Positions 12,301 to 24,560 are shown, counted from the stretch's first letter. The stretch: 64,000 nt of DNA from Dromaius novaehollandiae (GCF_036370855.1 NC_088110.1:19711501-19775500), one strand, 5' to 3'. Notes: generated by a model from the letters alone, not told the origin. A program made the numbers and translations.

Positions 12301-14690
12301 GTGAGCAAAAGGGTAAAAAGAAGGCAGCAGCACATCTCCCATGGTAGATGCAACAAGACATATTGGGACTGTTTCAGATCAAGCACCTGGTGATTCTGGT
12401 GGAGTTTGTGTGTGACAGTGCTCAACAAAGTCAACGCTGAGGTGCCTCTGTGCCAGAACTTTAGGTGTCTGAGGGAAATTATAGGTGGAAATGTGAGTAC
12501 CTCCAGGGTTGGCTGGTGAGTTGATGTTTTGATGACTTAAGTACCATATATTTCTGATTTTTTTTTAAGCATCTAATTGCTTTCTTCAACTTTAGTCCGG
12601 TAGAATAAGCAGTGAAATTCTTTACAGTGGGCTGTGTTTGTATCTTACTGATCACATCTCTTTCTACCTTTTTTCCCCAATACGCACGTATCCATTCAGT
12701 ATTCTCATTCTCTTGAAAGGCAAAGGAAAGACTCATGAAGGTTTACCTGATGATGACCAGAGATGAACTCAACAAAAAACTTCTGAGCAGTGTTGTTATT
12801 ATGACTATCAGTTTAAATGGGTGTCCATTTGCATCTCGCATTGCTTTGACCTGGCCAGTCCAAAGCTTACTGTATTACTTTTTGCTTTCTTATAACATGA
12901 TTTTTTCATAGTTTATGCTAGTCTTTGGTTTACAGACTTTGGGGAATCTGTATTTCCAGCTCGGTTACATGAACTACATTGGTCGCAATCATCAGAGAAG
13001 AAAGGAGGAGTGTGGGGGTTCTGCCCTGTGAAATATTACCAAAGCTGTGGGGAGCAAACAGGAGACTTGAAAAAGCCAAAAAGCAAGAGTATTACACAAG
13101 TTTAAGATAAGAAGAAGTTAGGCAACTAAAATTACCAGAAGAGGGGAAGCTGAACGCTACTAAGACATCCCTATTGTGTAAAGTACAGCAGAAGTTTAAA
13201 TGGCCCCAAACAATAACGTCCTCAGTGTCTATCTCCTTATTGCAAAGACATCTCAAAAAGTGACTGAAAACCTTTTGTATGTGAAATCTGATTTAAGCCC
13301 ACTTAATTTATTAGTTCTGATAGTTTTATAATAGTTCAAAAAATGCAAAGACTTTGTTATGTTAATGTAAATAACAATGTTCTTACTGTTCTGTGTTTTT
13401 CAAGTGAAATTAACTAACATTAACAAAAAATAGTGTTCATTCCTTAGAAAATTTTCATTATGACAGATAGAAATTACTAAAATATTTTTAAGGTTGTAAC
13501 CTTAAATCCTCTTTTAACAATTATTTGAGTTTGTTCTGTTTTTCCCCCTAAATGAGTAGATGAAAACGAAATATGAGTTTTATATTGTTTTCTTGAAATA
13601 CTCATTTTTGGAAGGGAGGAAAAGGAAAAAGGCTTAGTGAATCTTTCCCTTAGAGTGCACTAAAGGACAAGTAAGACAATTTTAAGATACTGGGGTAATA
13701 AAGTCAAATATAATCCTTGGGGTTATTCATTTTTTCAAAAACTATGATCATCCTGTGAATTTAAGCCAGTGACATGACAAATCATTGGGAAGTATCAGAG
13801 TGTCAAATTTAACACTCCCGAGCATATTTTTTCATTCCCTACTTACGAGACATCTGTCATGAAAAAGATTTGTAACCTATGAGCTATTTTCATATTTATT
13901 AAGAAAGGACTTAAAGCTTAGTTCTCAGGTGAGGCAATGAAAAGCTTTTCCCCATGTTTTAGTGGCTTTTTTAAAAAATCTTGGTCCTTATCAGGTTTAC
14001 TTGTCCCATTATTAATCTCATCAGCCACATTTCCACTGCCTAGCCTTTCCAAGTGCTGCAGATAAAAAATGATGAAGGAATAGAGGCTCCTGCTCAGAAG
14101 TTAAACCAGAATCATATGTCAAAACAGTTCAAATACAGTCTTTATTTCATGGCAGAATCATTGCTTTTAATGCAATTTACTAATTAAAAATGAGTAACAG
14201 ATTATGCACAGTCTGGAATGAAACAGCCTTCCAAAATAGTATTTTAGCTGCTTGAACTGCCTTCATCAGAGTCTGTTTTTCATTAAAGTATAATTCATTC
14301 AAATATTGCTTGGGAATTATTAAATTATCTTCTGAAAAGAACAAGCACTGTTCATGTTTTATAATCAGTCCTCTCTATTTAGACTGGAACTGTTTTTACT
14401 GCAAATGGAAATCTGTAGCATGACTGTGGTAGGTGTATTTTATTCGGCAGATGTACTGTAAACGCATTATAGCAGATTAGCTGGATTTCTTCCTTTAAAT
14501 GTACACTGCGAGATCCAACTTGCAAGCCAGCTGTTTCTTATCGGCCTGTTTAATCTTCCAGAGCCCGGCTTTGCTCCTTCCTTTTAGCAGCTATTTCTGT
14601 AGCGGATCGGACGAGGAAGAGCGCCGCAATGAGTTTTAATGCTTCCATCGGGGAATCCCTCCCGCCTCCTCTTTCTGGATGAGATCCCCG
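9331..14690. other. Intergenic interval between C16orf46 and the PPP1R3-like gene
   Basis: No supported gene. A plus-strand frame of 93 codons (9417-9698) rich in Lys, Glu and Met lies just past the CpG island. It matches nothing I know and is probably chance or part of a non-coding divergent transcript. The rest is AT-rich with scattered short frames. Confidence 0.5.
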
Positions 14691-14712
14691 AGGAAAGACC
14701 CAGAATACAGAG

Positions 14713-14735
14713 AGGAGGAGGAGGAGGAGAGGAGC
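14713..14735 (+). repeat. GGA-repeat purine tract
   Basis: A short run of GGA/AGG triplets in the PPP1R3-like promoter region. Downstream, at about 14760-14800, are several G-runs interrupted by single bases, which could form G-quadruplexes. Confidence 0.7.
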
Positions 14736-14820
14736 GGAGTAACCGCGATATTCGGGAAACAGGGCGGGGGGGCAGCCGCGGACGGGGGGGGTGGGGGGGG
14801 TGCTGGCAGCCGGAGCGGGG

Positions 14821-14828
14821 TATAAATA
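14821..14828 (+). promoter_or_regulatory. TATA box of the PPP1R3-like gene
   Basis: A perfect TATAAATA preceded and followed by G-rich sequence, at the left edge of the CpG island. It would place transcription start at about 14850-14855, some 365 bp before the preferred start codon. A focused TATA promoter suits a regulated metabolic gene. The start site itself is inferred. Confidence 0.6.
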
Positions 14829-14885
14829 GGGAAGGTGGCCAGGCCGCCGCCGAGGCGGGCAGAGGGGTGGGTGGGAGCTGGAGCG

Positions 14886-14903
14886 ATGGGGGAGGAAGGA
14901 TGA
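14886..14903 (+). promoter_or_regulatory. Five-codon upstream ORF overlapping an in-frame upstream AUG
   Basis: A short uORF encodes M-G-E-E-G and ends in TGA at 14901-14903. That stop overlaps an ATG at 14900-14902 (ATGA), which has A at -3 and is in frame with the PPP1R3-like protein. Initiation there would add 106 residues of low-complexity Ala/Gly/Arg/Pro sequence. ATGA overlaps can permit reinitiation. Whether it matters depends on the leader not being spliced. Confidence 0.4.
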
Positions 14904-15217
14904 CTCGCGGCGTAGTTCCCTGCCCGACCCCGGCACGTCAGCAGGAGCCGGAGCGCCTGAGCCCCGCCGCTGCCCGCTGCACATGCCCGCGGCAGCGCTC
15001 GGCAGCCCCCGGCGCCGCGGAGCGGGGCGAGGCGAGGCGGGGCGGGGCGGCGGCGCCGGGCGGCGGGCAGACCCGCAGCGCGGCCGCTAGACCGCCGCCG
15101 CGCCGCAGCCGGGGAGGGGCGCCGCCGGCCCCCCGCGCCGGCACGGGCAGCGCCGGGCAGCCCGCCCCGGGCCGTGCGCTAGGCGGCGGCGCAGCGCCCG
15201 CGGCCCGGCGGCCCCCC

Positions 15218-16165
15218 ATGGATAAGGCAGGCTCGCTGCACAGCTCCGTGCCCGCGCCGCCGCCGCGGCTCTACCTGCCGCGCAACTTCAGCTGCAGCGC
15301 CTGCCTCTATGGCAGCCTGGCCGAGCAGTGCAGGGGCGGCTGCAGCCCCGACGGCGAGGCGGCGCCCGCGGCGCGCGAGGCGGCGGGCGAGAAGCCGGCG
15401 GCGGGCGAGAAGCCGCCCCGCGGCCGCGAGCCCTCGCTGCCCGCCGTGCCCCCCAGCCCCACGCAGCGCCGCCGCGCCAAGTCGCTGCCCACGCCCGGCG
15501 ACCGCAGCCTGCGCCCGGCGCTGCAGCAGAGCCCGTCGCGCCGCAAGACCGTGCGCTTCGCCGACTCCCTCGGCTTGGAGCTCACCTCGGTGCGGCACTT
15601 CTGCGAGGCCGACCTGCCGCGGGTGCCGCCGCCGCGCCCCGCCGACCTCCTCAAGACCAGGAAGCCGCCGGCGCTGGGCGACCTGGAGCCGGTGCTCTTC
15701 GGGCCGCCGCCGCCGGCGCTGGAGCCGCTCTTCCCGCCGCAGCCCGGCGCCAGCCCCGGCTTCGCGGAGCGGGTGCGGCAGCACAAGGTGAGGCTGGAGT
15801 GGGTGCGCGCCGAGCCGGCGGGGCTGCGCGGCGCCGTGCGCGTCCTCAACCTGGCCTACGAGAAGGCCGTGTCGGTGCGCTACACGCTGAACCGCTGGGC
15901 CAGCTGCGCCGAGGTGCCGGCCGCCTACCAGCCCGCGGGGCCGGCCGACGGCCTCACCGACCGCTTCGCCTTCCACCTGCCGCTGGGCGCCGCCGCCGCC
16001 GCCGCCGAGGCCTCGCTGGAGTTCGCCGTGCGCTACCGCGTCGCCGGCGCCGAGTACTGGGACAACAACGAGGGGGCGAACTACCGGCTGCGGGGCCGGC
16101 CCCGCGCCGCCGCCGCCTGCCTCCCGGGGGACCCCGACAGCACCGCCTGGATCCACTTCATCTGA
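15218..16165 (+). CDS. Glycogen-targeting PP1 regulatory subunit 3 (PPP1R3D/E-like)
   Basis: A single-exon 315-aa protein of the PPP1R3 family, which tethers the PP1 catalytic subunit to glycogen so that glycogen synthase and phosphorylase are dephosphorylated. Visible features, in order: PRNFS near the N-terminus (like PPP1R3E PRNLS); RRRAKSLP at 84-91 (like PPP1R3D RRARSLP); the PP1-docking RVxF motif KTVRF at 110-114 followed by ADSLGLEL; a CBM21 glycogen-binding domain at about 182-292; the family signature WDNNEGANY at 281-289; and the C-terminus WIHFI shared by PPP1R3D and PPP1R3E. ATG 15218 was chosen because length (human D 299 aa, E 279 aa) and N-terminal motif fit. An in-frame ATG at 14900 would give 421 aa. 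Family certain; member not: it mixes D and E traits. It lies between C16orf46 and GCSH, where I know of no human PPP1R3 gene. Confidence 0.93.
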   Translation: MDKAGSLHSSVPAPPPRLYLPRNFSCSACLYGSLAEQCRGGCSPDGEAAPAAREAAGEKPAAGEKPPRGREPSLPAVPPSPTQRRRAKSLPTPGDRSLRPALQQSPSRRKTVRFADSLGLELTSVRHFCEADLPRVPPPRPADLLKTRKPPALGDLEPVLFGPPPPALEPLFPPQPGASPGFAERVRQHKVRLEWVRAEPAGLRGAVRVLNLAYEKAVSVRYTLNRWASCAEVPAAYQPAGPADGLTDRFAFHLPLGAAAAAAEASLEFAVRYRVAGAEYWDNNEGANYRLRGRPRAAAACLPGDPDSTAWIHFI

Positions 16166-17920
16166 CCGCGCGGCCCGGCCGCCTGCGCCCCCCTCACCCC
16201 TCCCCGCCCCCGCCGCGGCCGTTGGCGGCGCGAGGATGCGGCACGCGGCGGCGACCGTTGGCGGCCGTTGGCGCGGCGGGGGGTCTCGCGCCTCCTGAGG
16301 CGCCCCGCACCCGCCCGCGCTGATCGCTGTGGGAAAGCGGGGCGCTGAGGGCGGGCGGACCGCTCCGGTCCGCCCCAGCCCCCGTCCCCCCGGCGCGGGC
16401 AGCCGGCTGGCCGGCCCCGCCGCCGCGGCCCTTCAGCCTGAGGGCGAGGCCGCTCCGCCGTCCGCGCCCCCCCCCCCCCCCCGCCGCCCCCACAGGGGTC
16501 TTCGGCCCTGCGCAGTCCTTCGTCTCCGGTTGCTCCTTTGTAAGTCACCAGAAGATATTTTTGAATTCTGTTTACAGATAAATATAAATGATTTATATTT
16601 TCTATTTTACTAGCTGCATTTAGGGGAAACCTTTCAGACCTCCCTGAAGATGTCAATGCACGTCTAGGTGTACGGTGTGTAAGTCACTAGTGTCGGGTAA
16701 CGCCACTGGCGTTGCACAGCGTTTTCCGGTGCAAGCTTGCTACGTTTTGTTGTTACAACCAAAACTGCTGCAAAATAAGGTTTTGAAGAGCTGATTTCTG
16801 AGGGGGGAGAGGCTGTAGACATTTGCAGAATTTTCTAGGCAGATGCAGGATCCAGGGGTGCAAACAAATCCTCTCGGGGTGCTGGAGGCTGGGACCGGCT
16901 GCTCTCGTGTCCCCAGGATCAGTTCTGGAAGCACAGAGAACAGTATCATAGGGCATCCTGTTTGCCTAATCCTGCTTAAGCAAAGGTTGGCTCCGGGAAG
17001 ATGCTGGATCCTTGTTCAGAGCCCTGCTGATTGAGTGTCCAGGTGGACAGAGATTCATTTGTGTTAATTGCCCTGCTGGGTTTAGGGCCTTGCTGGGGAA
17101 AGATTATGGTATTAAACCCAAAAGGCAGAATATAGAATAGCCCCATATGGTTTTATTTCTTTTGCTACAGACATGATTTATGAGCTTAAACAAAGATTAA
17201 AACATTTTTTTGAACTTGGTTTTATATATGTGAAGAAATTTAGAAAAGTGGTAAGAACACACAGTCACATTGAAATGCAGTCTACTGAGAGATTTTCAAA
17301 AATGAGTGTTTTAAAAATGGTTTGGTATGTTTTCATGTCAGAGTTTTGTATTTGTTTCAGTACAGTTTCTCCCATAAAGCTGCTTGTGTTTGGGTCTGCA
17401 GGATTGCCATGACATTCCACCAAAGGAACTGGGGATGGCAAGAATTGAATCCATAATTTTAGTTTGCACCCCAAGCAACATCTTAAGTTTTATTTCTGTT
17501 AACAGTTTGAGTTTCTTATGCTGATATATCAGTGCAGGAGCTAGGTTTTTGGAAAACAAAATGCTGCACATTTTTCGTAATAATTCCAGTAAACCACAGA
17601 TTTCATGAAGCCAGCCAAATTTAGTCAAATAGAAGACTGCCATTTAAAAAGAGATTTATCAATAAAAACATTGAAATTACAGAGTATGCTGACTTCTGCC
17701 TTTAAAACTACATTTTAAATTATATTAAGAGTGAACAGAATATTTTTGTTTTTTTAACTTGCTGTTTCAGGAGTTCAGCTGAATACAGGTTGTGCTGGTG
17801 CCAAATTTGGGTGCTAATTTTCAAGGACTTAGGCATGTCTGTGTTTGCAGGAGAGGGACCTGTGCATGTATTACTTCTGAGAGCAATAGAACTGATGACA
17901 GTGTGATCTTTCTATCTGAA

Positions 17921-18420
17921 GGGCTGTAAGATCAGGCCTTTAATGTTTTGGGTCTTCTGTAGAACGCTTAGAAATGAAATGTAATTTTAACTACATTTTT
18001 ATGTTCCTCGTAAGGGTTAAGTATCCCAAAGGGCTTGATTTATGTCAAGTTCTCTTAGAACCTCTTGAGTTCTGTGGGAATTGAGAGCACTTTGTCTGCT
18101 GAGGGTCGGGTTCAGGCAGAATAATTAAACTTTTGGATTCTAGGAAGAAAAGAACTGGAAACTTCATGGAATTAGTGCATTTCATTAATTTCTCTAGACC
18201 ATTTTTTCTGATCTAAAAAAAATAATAGCAAGAGTAGCCTTTCTGTAGTATTGGTAGCTTGGTTTTAATTCCCAACCAGTTTTCTCATCCCTGTGTTTTT
18301 AATAAAAACAAAATATAAAAGAAATAAACTGTCAAAGTTCTATTGAGTATTTCACATTTTAGAATATTAAGGCCCTGATCCTGTAGTACAGTAACCATGC
18401 GTACTGCTAGTACGCATTTA
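17921..18420. repeat. Possible relics of an ancient amniote interspersed repeat
   Basis: Short stretches recall the old repeat common in reptile and bird genomes, with signatures like gaagtcaatgggag and gcaggatcaggccc. They are about 17921-17942 (ggctgtaagatcaggcc), 18066-18120 (tgagttctgtgggaattgag and beyond) and, in the opposite sense, 18371-18384 (ggccctgatcctg). Similar fragments occur near 19431 and 59589. I cannot name the family, and the copies are too eroded to delimit. Confidence 0.25.
18397..18417. repeat. Perfect 8-bp inverted repeat with 5-nt loop
   Basis: ATGCGTAC, then TGCTA, then GTACGCAT. The arms pair perfectly. It lies just after a poly(A) signal cluster (18301-18328) and beside an ancient-repeat-like fragment, so it may be a terminal or internal palindrome of that repeat rather than a functional hairpin. 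Confidence 0.6.
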
Positions 18421-21400
18421 TAAAGCCAAGATTGCAGAACTAGGGTCTTAAACTGTTCATGATTAAAGCATATCGGGTAGTGTATAAGCTAAAAGACACC
18501 AGGGCTTTCTTTATCAAACCTTATTTAAAAGAGCCTTAATACTGGAGAGAAGGAAAAGGGCCTGTATCTGTTTGAAAGCACTTCGAAATCTGGTGAAAAT
18601 ATAGCCAAACTCCTTTTTATTTATGTGTTTTAGTTTCCAAAACATATTTGCTTGGCCTTTTTACCCCAATAGTAAACCAACAACTGTTACACAGATTGAT
18701 GATAACACTGAAGCTTTCTAATGCTGCTGCTTGGAGGAAAAAGTAGTTTCTATGCATTTTGGATTAACCAATGCTATAACTTTGTTTATGACTATTTAAC
18801 AAGACTTCCTATTTACTGTTCTAATGGCTTTGGAAGCATGAACAGTGATAAAACCATTTTGAACAATGAATAACTTCTTTAATTATAGAACTTTCAAAAT
18901 TCTTTTGCAGCGAATGGCAGTTTTCATCATAGTTTGATTTTTACAGTATCTACAGGCCTGTGGTCATAAAAAAAAAAAATCTTCTTACAGGAATTAGGGC
19001 TGAAATGCTTTAAATTTGGTATACCTAAAAAGATGTACATGGATGAAGTATACTAGAAAGTTATTCTATTACCTTTTTTTTATTCTTAGGTAAACTTATT
19101 GTTGCTTTCAGCTGAAGTTTTGGGGGGGGGGTTGTATTTTATTTATGGCTCCCTTTGTCAAGTAGAAACATGCAAATTCAACCTTTTTGGATGTAGCATG
19201 CCTACAGGAATGTTTTGCAAAACAGAGTCCTGAGCTTTCAAACAGTTATGCCTATCCTTAGCATTAAGTTTTGCAGGTAACTTTATGGATTTGAACATGA
19301 ACACAGACTATCTATGGTATACTGTGCAACTCCAGTAAAATACGTAGTTTTCTGGAAGCATTTATAAACACTTTCTAAAGCCTGGAAAGCTGATGTGGGC
19401 CCAGTTGGCTTTTACTAGAGAACACTACCAATGAAGTCCGTGGGAGAATTTTGATGGGTTTTGACAGTAACTTACCACCAATATATGCCAGAACTGCACT
19501 GTTTCGATTATACATTATTTTCACTTCTATGACATTAATTTATTTTCAGGTAAGATTTATTCAGATTTATAAACACATGTTTAGTTGCACTGATTGTGAG
19601 TATTCTCACCACCAACAGTGTTTATGTATGGTTTCCAATGATGTAGATTTCAGTCTGATGCTATACGTGGCTTGCTAGAAACTTTATGATAAACAGATAA
19701 AATTAAAAAAAGGTACCAAATAACAATGATTTCATACTTATATAAATGATAACTTTGAGGGGAAAAACTTGTGCTGAATTGGATACTTTTAAAGTTGGTA
19801 GGACAGTGATCATTTTAATGGGAGCAGGAGCAAGACAAATTTCTTTAATTCATGTGTCTAAAGAATATAGTTCCACAAAATTAACTTTCTTTCCCAAAGT
19901 AAAATTTTGAAACAATTTTCAGGAGGACACTGATTTTTCTAGCCAACCTTTTTCTGGAAAAATGTCAGCTCTCTATTTTTTTTTTATTTACATGAGTCAG
20001 CTAATGCTGCCTACCTTTCCAAGTGATACTAGAATGTCTAGGCAAGGCAATAATCCTTAGATAGCATACTTCACTTTTAAGTGAATTATTCATTGCTTCT
20101 GTCTTTGGAGATGTAAAAATGTGTCTGTTACTTACTGTGCAAAATTATAGCTTTATGAAATGTGCCATGTTATTTTATGTGCAATACAATGATACTTTAT
20201 ACAGTAAGTCAAATTGTATTATATGTCTTATATGTATTGATGTTTGCTGCTTCACGCTTAAACTGATAGATTTTTTGCATGTGATTCTATGCCTTTTATG
20301 GCAATATTTTTAAAATCTACCCTATTTATTAGGAATCCTAACAGAATAGCAGGAATCAGAACAATGAAGTAAACAAAATTTCAGCTAGCTAAACATAATA
20401 CTGTAGACTAGCATAAAAAATAGCAATTGAAAATATGGTGTGTCCATTTTTAATGAGCTTACCTTATTTCAGGTAATTTTTTTCTCCTATTACCATTACA
20501 GATATTTTTTTCATATGAACATGTGTGCCTCAGTATCTTGTTAAACAACAGAATAAGTACACACATTTTTTAAAAATTATTTCTTTGTATGTGAGGGGAA
20601 AATGTATCACTTGAATGAAGAAATGTCTCTTCATGCATAAGCATGAGCTCTTTACAGATACATGAAATGTTTTTTTGGTAGAGCCAAGAGGCAAACATCT
20701 GCTAATTCTATATTTTAATGTAAAGTAATCTGAAGAAATACTCAGAATCTGCTTTCTAACATATTATTAAATATATATTGAATTTCTTAGGTGCCTTTCA
20801 ACATTTGCAAGTAAGAAATCTCACATGTTCCTTAATTCCCCTGGCAAAGTCCAATAATGGCTTTCTCATTAAAATGAAATTTATTATAAAAATATAATAA
20901 TTCTAATTCCTGACACATTTTCAGCTGTACCAGAACTCTTGTATCAGTAGAAGCCAGAAGAATTTGATAACATTTTCCTGTATTACAGTGAAAAACAATA
21001 CAAGGAGAAATATGTCTTCCTGGTACACCTCTAAAATTATGTAGTTAAGTAAAAAAAAAAAAAAAGTGACTATATTTAATATAAGAAAATATATTTATTG
21101 TATATATACAACTCTTACAGATATAATTCTAAATATATATTCTACGTGAAACCAGAAATTCTAGTTTTTTATGAAATGTATTTGTGTAGACATTGCCATC
21201 TTTTCCGCTTTTACTGTTATTTGATGCTGCATAATGCATATTGTTGATACTTATGGATGGATTTAATCTGTCTGCACAGTTTGTATCATGAAATTAAAGT
21301 GCTCACTATAAGGAATATCTGAAGAAAATGACTTCTATCTTCAAATTATCCTGCATGGCTTTTTGGCAAATCACTAGTAATTCTGTATGCATTTCATATA

Positions 21401-24400
21401 TACACGATCTGAAAATATGAAAGGATTACTGATTGAAATGAAAATATCTTGAATAGTGAAATTAAAGCTTTATGAACATAAATAGTTTAAGGTAGGAAGT
21501 AAAAGTAGTCAATTTTGCTGCAAAAGAAAAATCCAGTCTTACATAGAGTTGTTTGGGATTTTTTTTAAATGTAAGATGGTGACTTTTCAAATTTGAAACA
21601 TGTTCAGGGAAACATCTGTTTCAATAGGAGGGTTTTCTCAGGATCAGCTTATATGAGAGAATTGCTCTGAAATAGCTGAGTGATAAGAGTACTTCTTAAT
21701 TTCATGTATGGACTTGAATGGTCTTCCACAATCAAAGTGAATACTGAACTATGAAACCATTGGCTATTCCTGAGGCTAGACTCTTTATTCAACTTTGAAG
21801 CATTGCTTTTAAACTGTTTTATAGAGCAAAGGTTTGGATCTGGATTTTCCGATCTTATATGAGTATCCTATTCATTCAGCTCTTTTGGGTTTTGTTTGAG
21901 CTTTCTCTTTTTGAGAAAGGTCTGATTTTATTTTCATGCATCATAGGAAAATTCTTTTACATTATAGTTTTTTGAGGGAAGTGGAAAGCAGTTTTCCTTT
22001 CAATTTTAGTTTTTTAATATTAAACAATAGCATGCAGAATAAAAATGTGCTTGACATAACACATACACTAGTAATTCCAAAGAATATAGCTAAGAAAAAC
22101 GTCATAAAATGTGAGATGTGCTTTTTAAAAATGTGTGCGCTTTGATTTGATAAGGAAGGCAAAAAAGTCCTAGTCTGCAGTGCAAGCATATTTATACCAG
22201 GGATTTTTTTTTTTCTATGCAATATTGTGGTACACCTGTTTTGTAGGGATTAACTTCAATGGTTAAAGTTTCAGTATCTGTATGTTGTATATAGAATATT
22301 CTGTTAAATGTGTCAGTAGGGAAACTTTGTCTTAAATAGTATCATATTTTTAGGCTCTTTTGTCCAGTCTGACTTCGCAAAGTCATAATCATTCTCCTTC
22401 GAATAATGGTAACAAAACAATAATTCATAACATGGGTCGTAGTCTCATGCATAATACGTTTCTCTACTCTTTCACCTTCCAGAAAGAAAAATTGTTTGTT
22501 GCGTTACTTTTGTGAGTTTAAATTTTATCTCCATATCATAGAAATAAGCCAAATTGTATTACAGTTTTAAATTGGCAAAGCTTATATATTTGTTTTTAAA
22601 ATTGAGCCCAGGTAGTAGAATGGAAGTTTGTTGGTATTACTCTCAAGTCCAGTTTCTAAACTGTGGTAAAATGGATGTTCGTATAGATCCTGTAGGCTTC
22701 ATGGAGGTGCACCCTTCCATGAGTTCCTACATTTTAAGAGGGCCAAGACATCATAGCTTGATATAAAATGGGCTCTACTTGAGTGCAAAAACCTGCCTGC
22801 ATCTGGGTTGGAATCCACGTTGTAGTGCAGGAAAACTGACTACTGTGATAGAAAATTAACTATTCTTGAGATGATTTAAACCGACCTAACTTCTCTCGTA
22901 CAGTATTAAACAAATTATTTCTCTCAGTGTTGGCAATGTTGCCTGTTCAAGACAATGTTCTGTAACACACAAGTTTTTGTCATTGTTGTTGCTTTGACTT
23001 ACCTTGACTTTGTTTAAAAAAAAAGTTGTTTCTTAACTTTAAATTGAATTGGTAAGCTGCTTTTGGTTGTAGTTTCTTCTGCAGTGTTTATACAGCACTA
23101 AATAGTGTTTATTTCTAATGTTTGTAAAAATAATACCACCAAAAGTTCGGAATCAACTTTTTGTAATAATGCCTTGTAATTTATCTAGCCTTACTGTATT
23201 TCAGACTATTTTCCACTAAAACTATATCTAGTCACTGGTTGTCACAACTATGAAAAATATATATTTATAAACCTGTAGCTTCTATCTGTTATTAAAGATG
23301 AATGATACAGATTGTGATCGTGTGGTAAATATGAGCCTGTTTTTTAACTGAAAAAAACATGAGTTGCTTTTGGTTGACAATTTAAAAAAAAGTTCGGATT
23401 TTTCTGTAGTACACATAGGAAGACATGAGCTGATGTACCTTAACATCTGAAGACAAGCATTTAACCTTTGGGCCAGGTTTTCAAATCCAGTTGTCTTCAA
23501 GCAGTCTTCATTAAGAGTGTTCTCTATGGAAGCGGCTGCATGCTGAGTTCTTTTGGAAATCTGGTCTTCTGGTCTGTTGTAAGTAATGTTAAGTATAATT
23601 GTTATTCTAGAAGTTTGGATGAGATTATTAGCTGGCATAAATGTACGTAGCTAGCTTTGTAGTCTTGTGTCTTTAACACAATTTACAGACATAGCCAGTA
23701 TAGCGTTCTGTAGTTCAGAAAGAGATGCCTGTATTTTAACTGTTTGTGGTTTACTCCGTCCCAGTTTTGCATCATTACAGTAGCTGGCAACAGTTGGCAC
23801 ATTCTCACTGCAGTTTCAACATGTAGCTGCCAAAAGCCATTTGTAGGTACCAGAAGGTACAGGAATACATCTTTCTTGGAGGGAGTGGCTGTCATGGAGG
23901 GGATGCATGAGATACACAAGAACTGTGGTTTTATTTTATTTAAAAAAAAAAAAAGCAGTTTAAATTGTCCAGTGCTGAGGGAAGTCCACTTGAACTAGGA
24001 GAAAGCCTAAGCCCCATGTATACTGAGCAGTAACCACAGTAGTACTCTCTCTTTAACCAATACATATTTCTCTCTCAGTGATGGAGATGGTGGTGATGGA
24101 GAATTGAGGCTATCTAGGTATCAGCTAAATGGATCTTAAAGACTCTTGTATAAAGTCTTTCCTTGTCAATTGCTGAGTTCAGAATACTTGTTTCTTGAAA
24201 TCTTATAATGCACTAGTTTTCACAGTCTTCCAGTAGATAGCACCGTATCTTACAGTGTCAAGAACAGGTGTCAGCTTTTCGCTGACCAAAACTTTTTAGC
24301 CCTTCTGTATGGTAAAGATAGCCATATAGTCATAGAGAGAATAAAAGGTACTTGTCTGTTTTCGTATATTTTGTACAACTTATTTTTCTATACAACACAA

Positions 24401-24560
24401 CTTTTTTTTACTATACTCTTACCGAAACGTCTGCTTTGTTGTCTGTATATTATTATTACTGTTTTCCTTGATGTCTTTGGAAAGGCAAAGTAAATAAAAT
24501 GTAACCCCAGCTTTCTTTTTTTTTTTCCAGAGGGAATGTTTTCTGATTAAATGTCAGTCT

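Larger units (their letters stand above)
14735..16510. promoter_or_regulatory. CpG island over the PPP1R3-like gene
   Basis: The island covers the 5' leader, the entire coding region and the first 300 bp after the stop. It ends in a run of 16 C (16467-16482). The extreme GC leaves all six frames nearly stop-free, so frame length is no evidence for coding here. Confidence 0.85.
16166..24560 (+). other. Non-coding 3' flank, probably including the PPP1R3-like 3' UTR
   Basis: No gene is supported. Plus-strand poly(A) signals AATAAA occur at 17661-17666, 18301-18306, 18323-18328 and 24493-24498, the last followed by a T-rich tract. PPP1R3 genes commonly have long 3' UTRs, so any of these could end the transcript. 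The sequence is AT-rich and low in recognisable repeats. Without transcript data the end cannot be chosen. Confidence 0.45.

Noticed and set aside
14639-15217. N-terminal extension of the PPP1R3-like frame upstream of 15218
   Set aside because: The part before about 14850 lies upstream of the TATA-predicted start. The rest is low-complexity and absent from the family. Kept only as an optional isoform from 14900.
15179-16156. Minus-strand frame of 325 codons opposite the PPP1R3-like gene
   Set aside because: Antisense shadow of a very GC-rich coding exon. The plus frame carries all PPP1R3 motifs, and this one is Arg/Gly/Ala low-complexity.
15328-16323. Overlapping plus-strand frame of 331 codons in another phase
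   Set aside because: Stop-free because of GC content. Composition is almost entirely Arg, Ala, Gly and Pro, with no domain.
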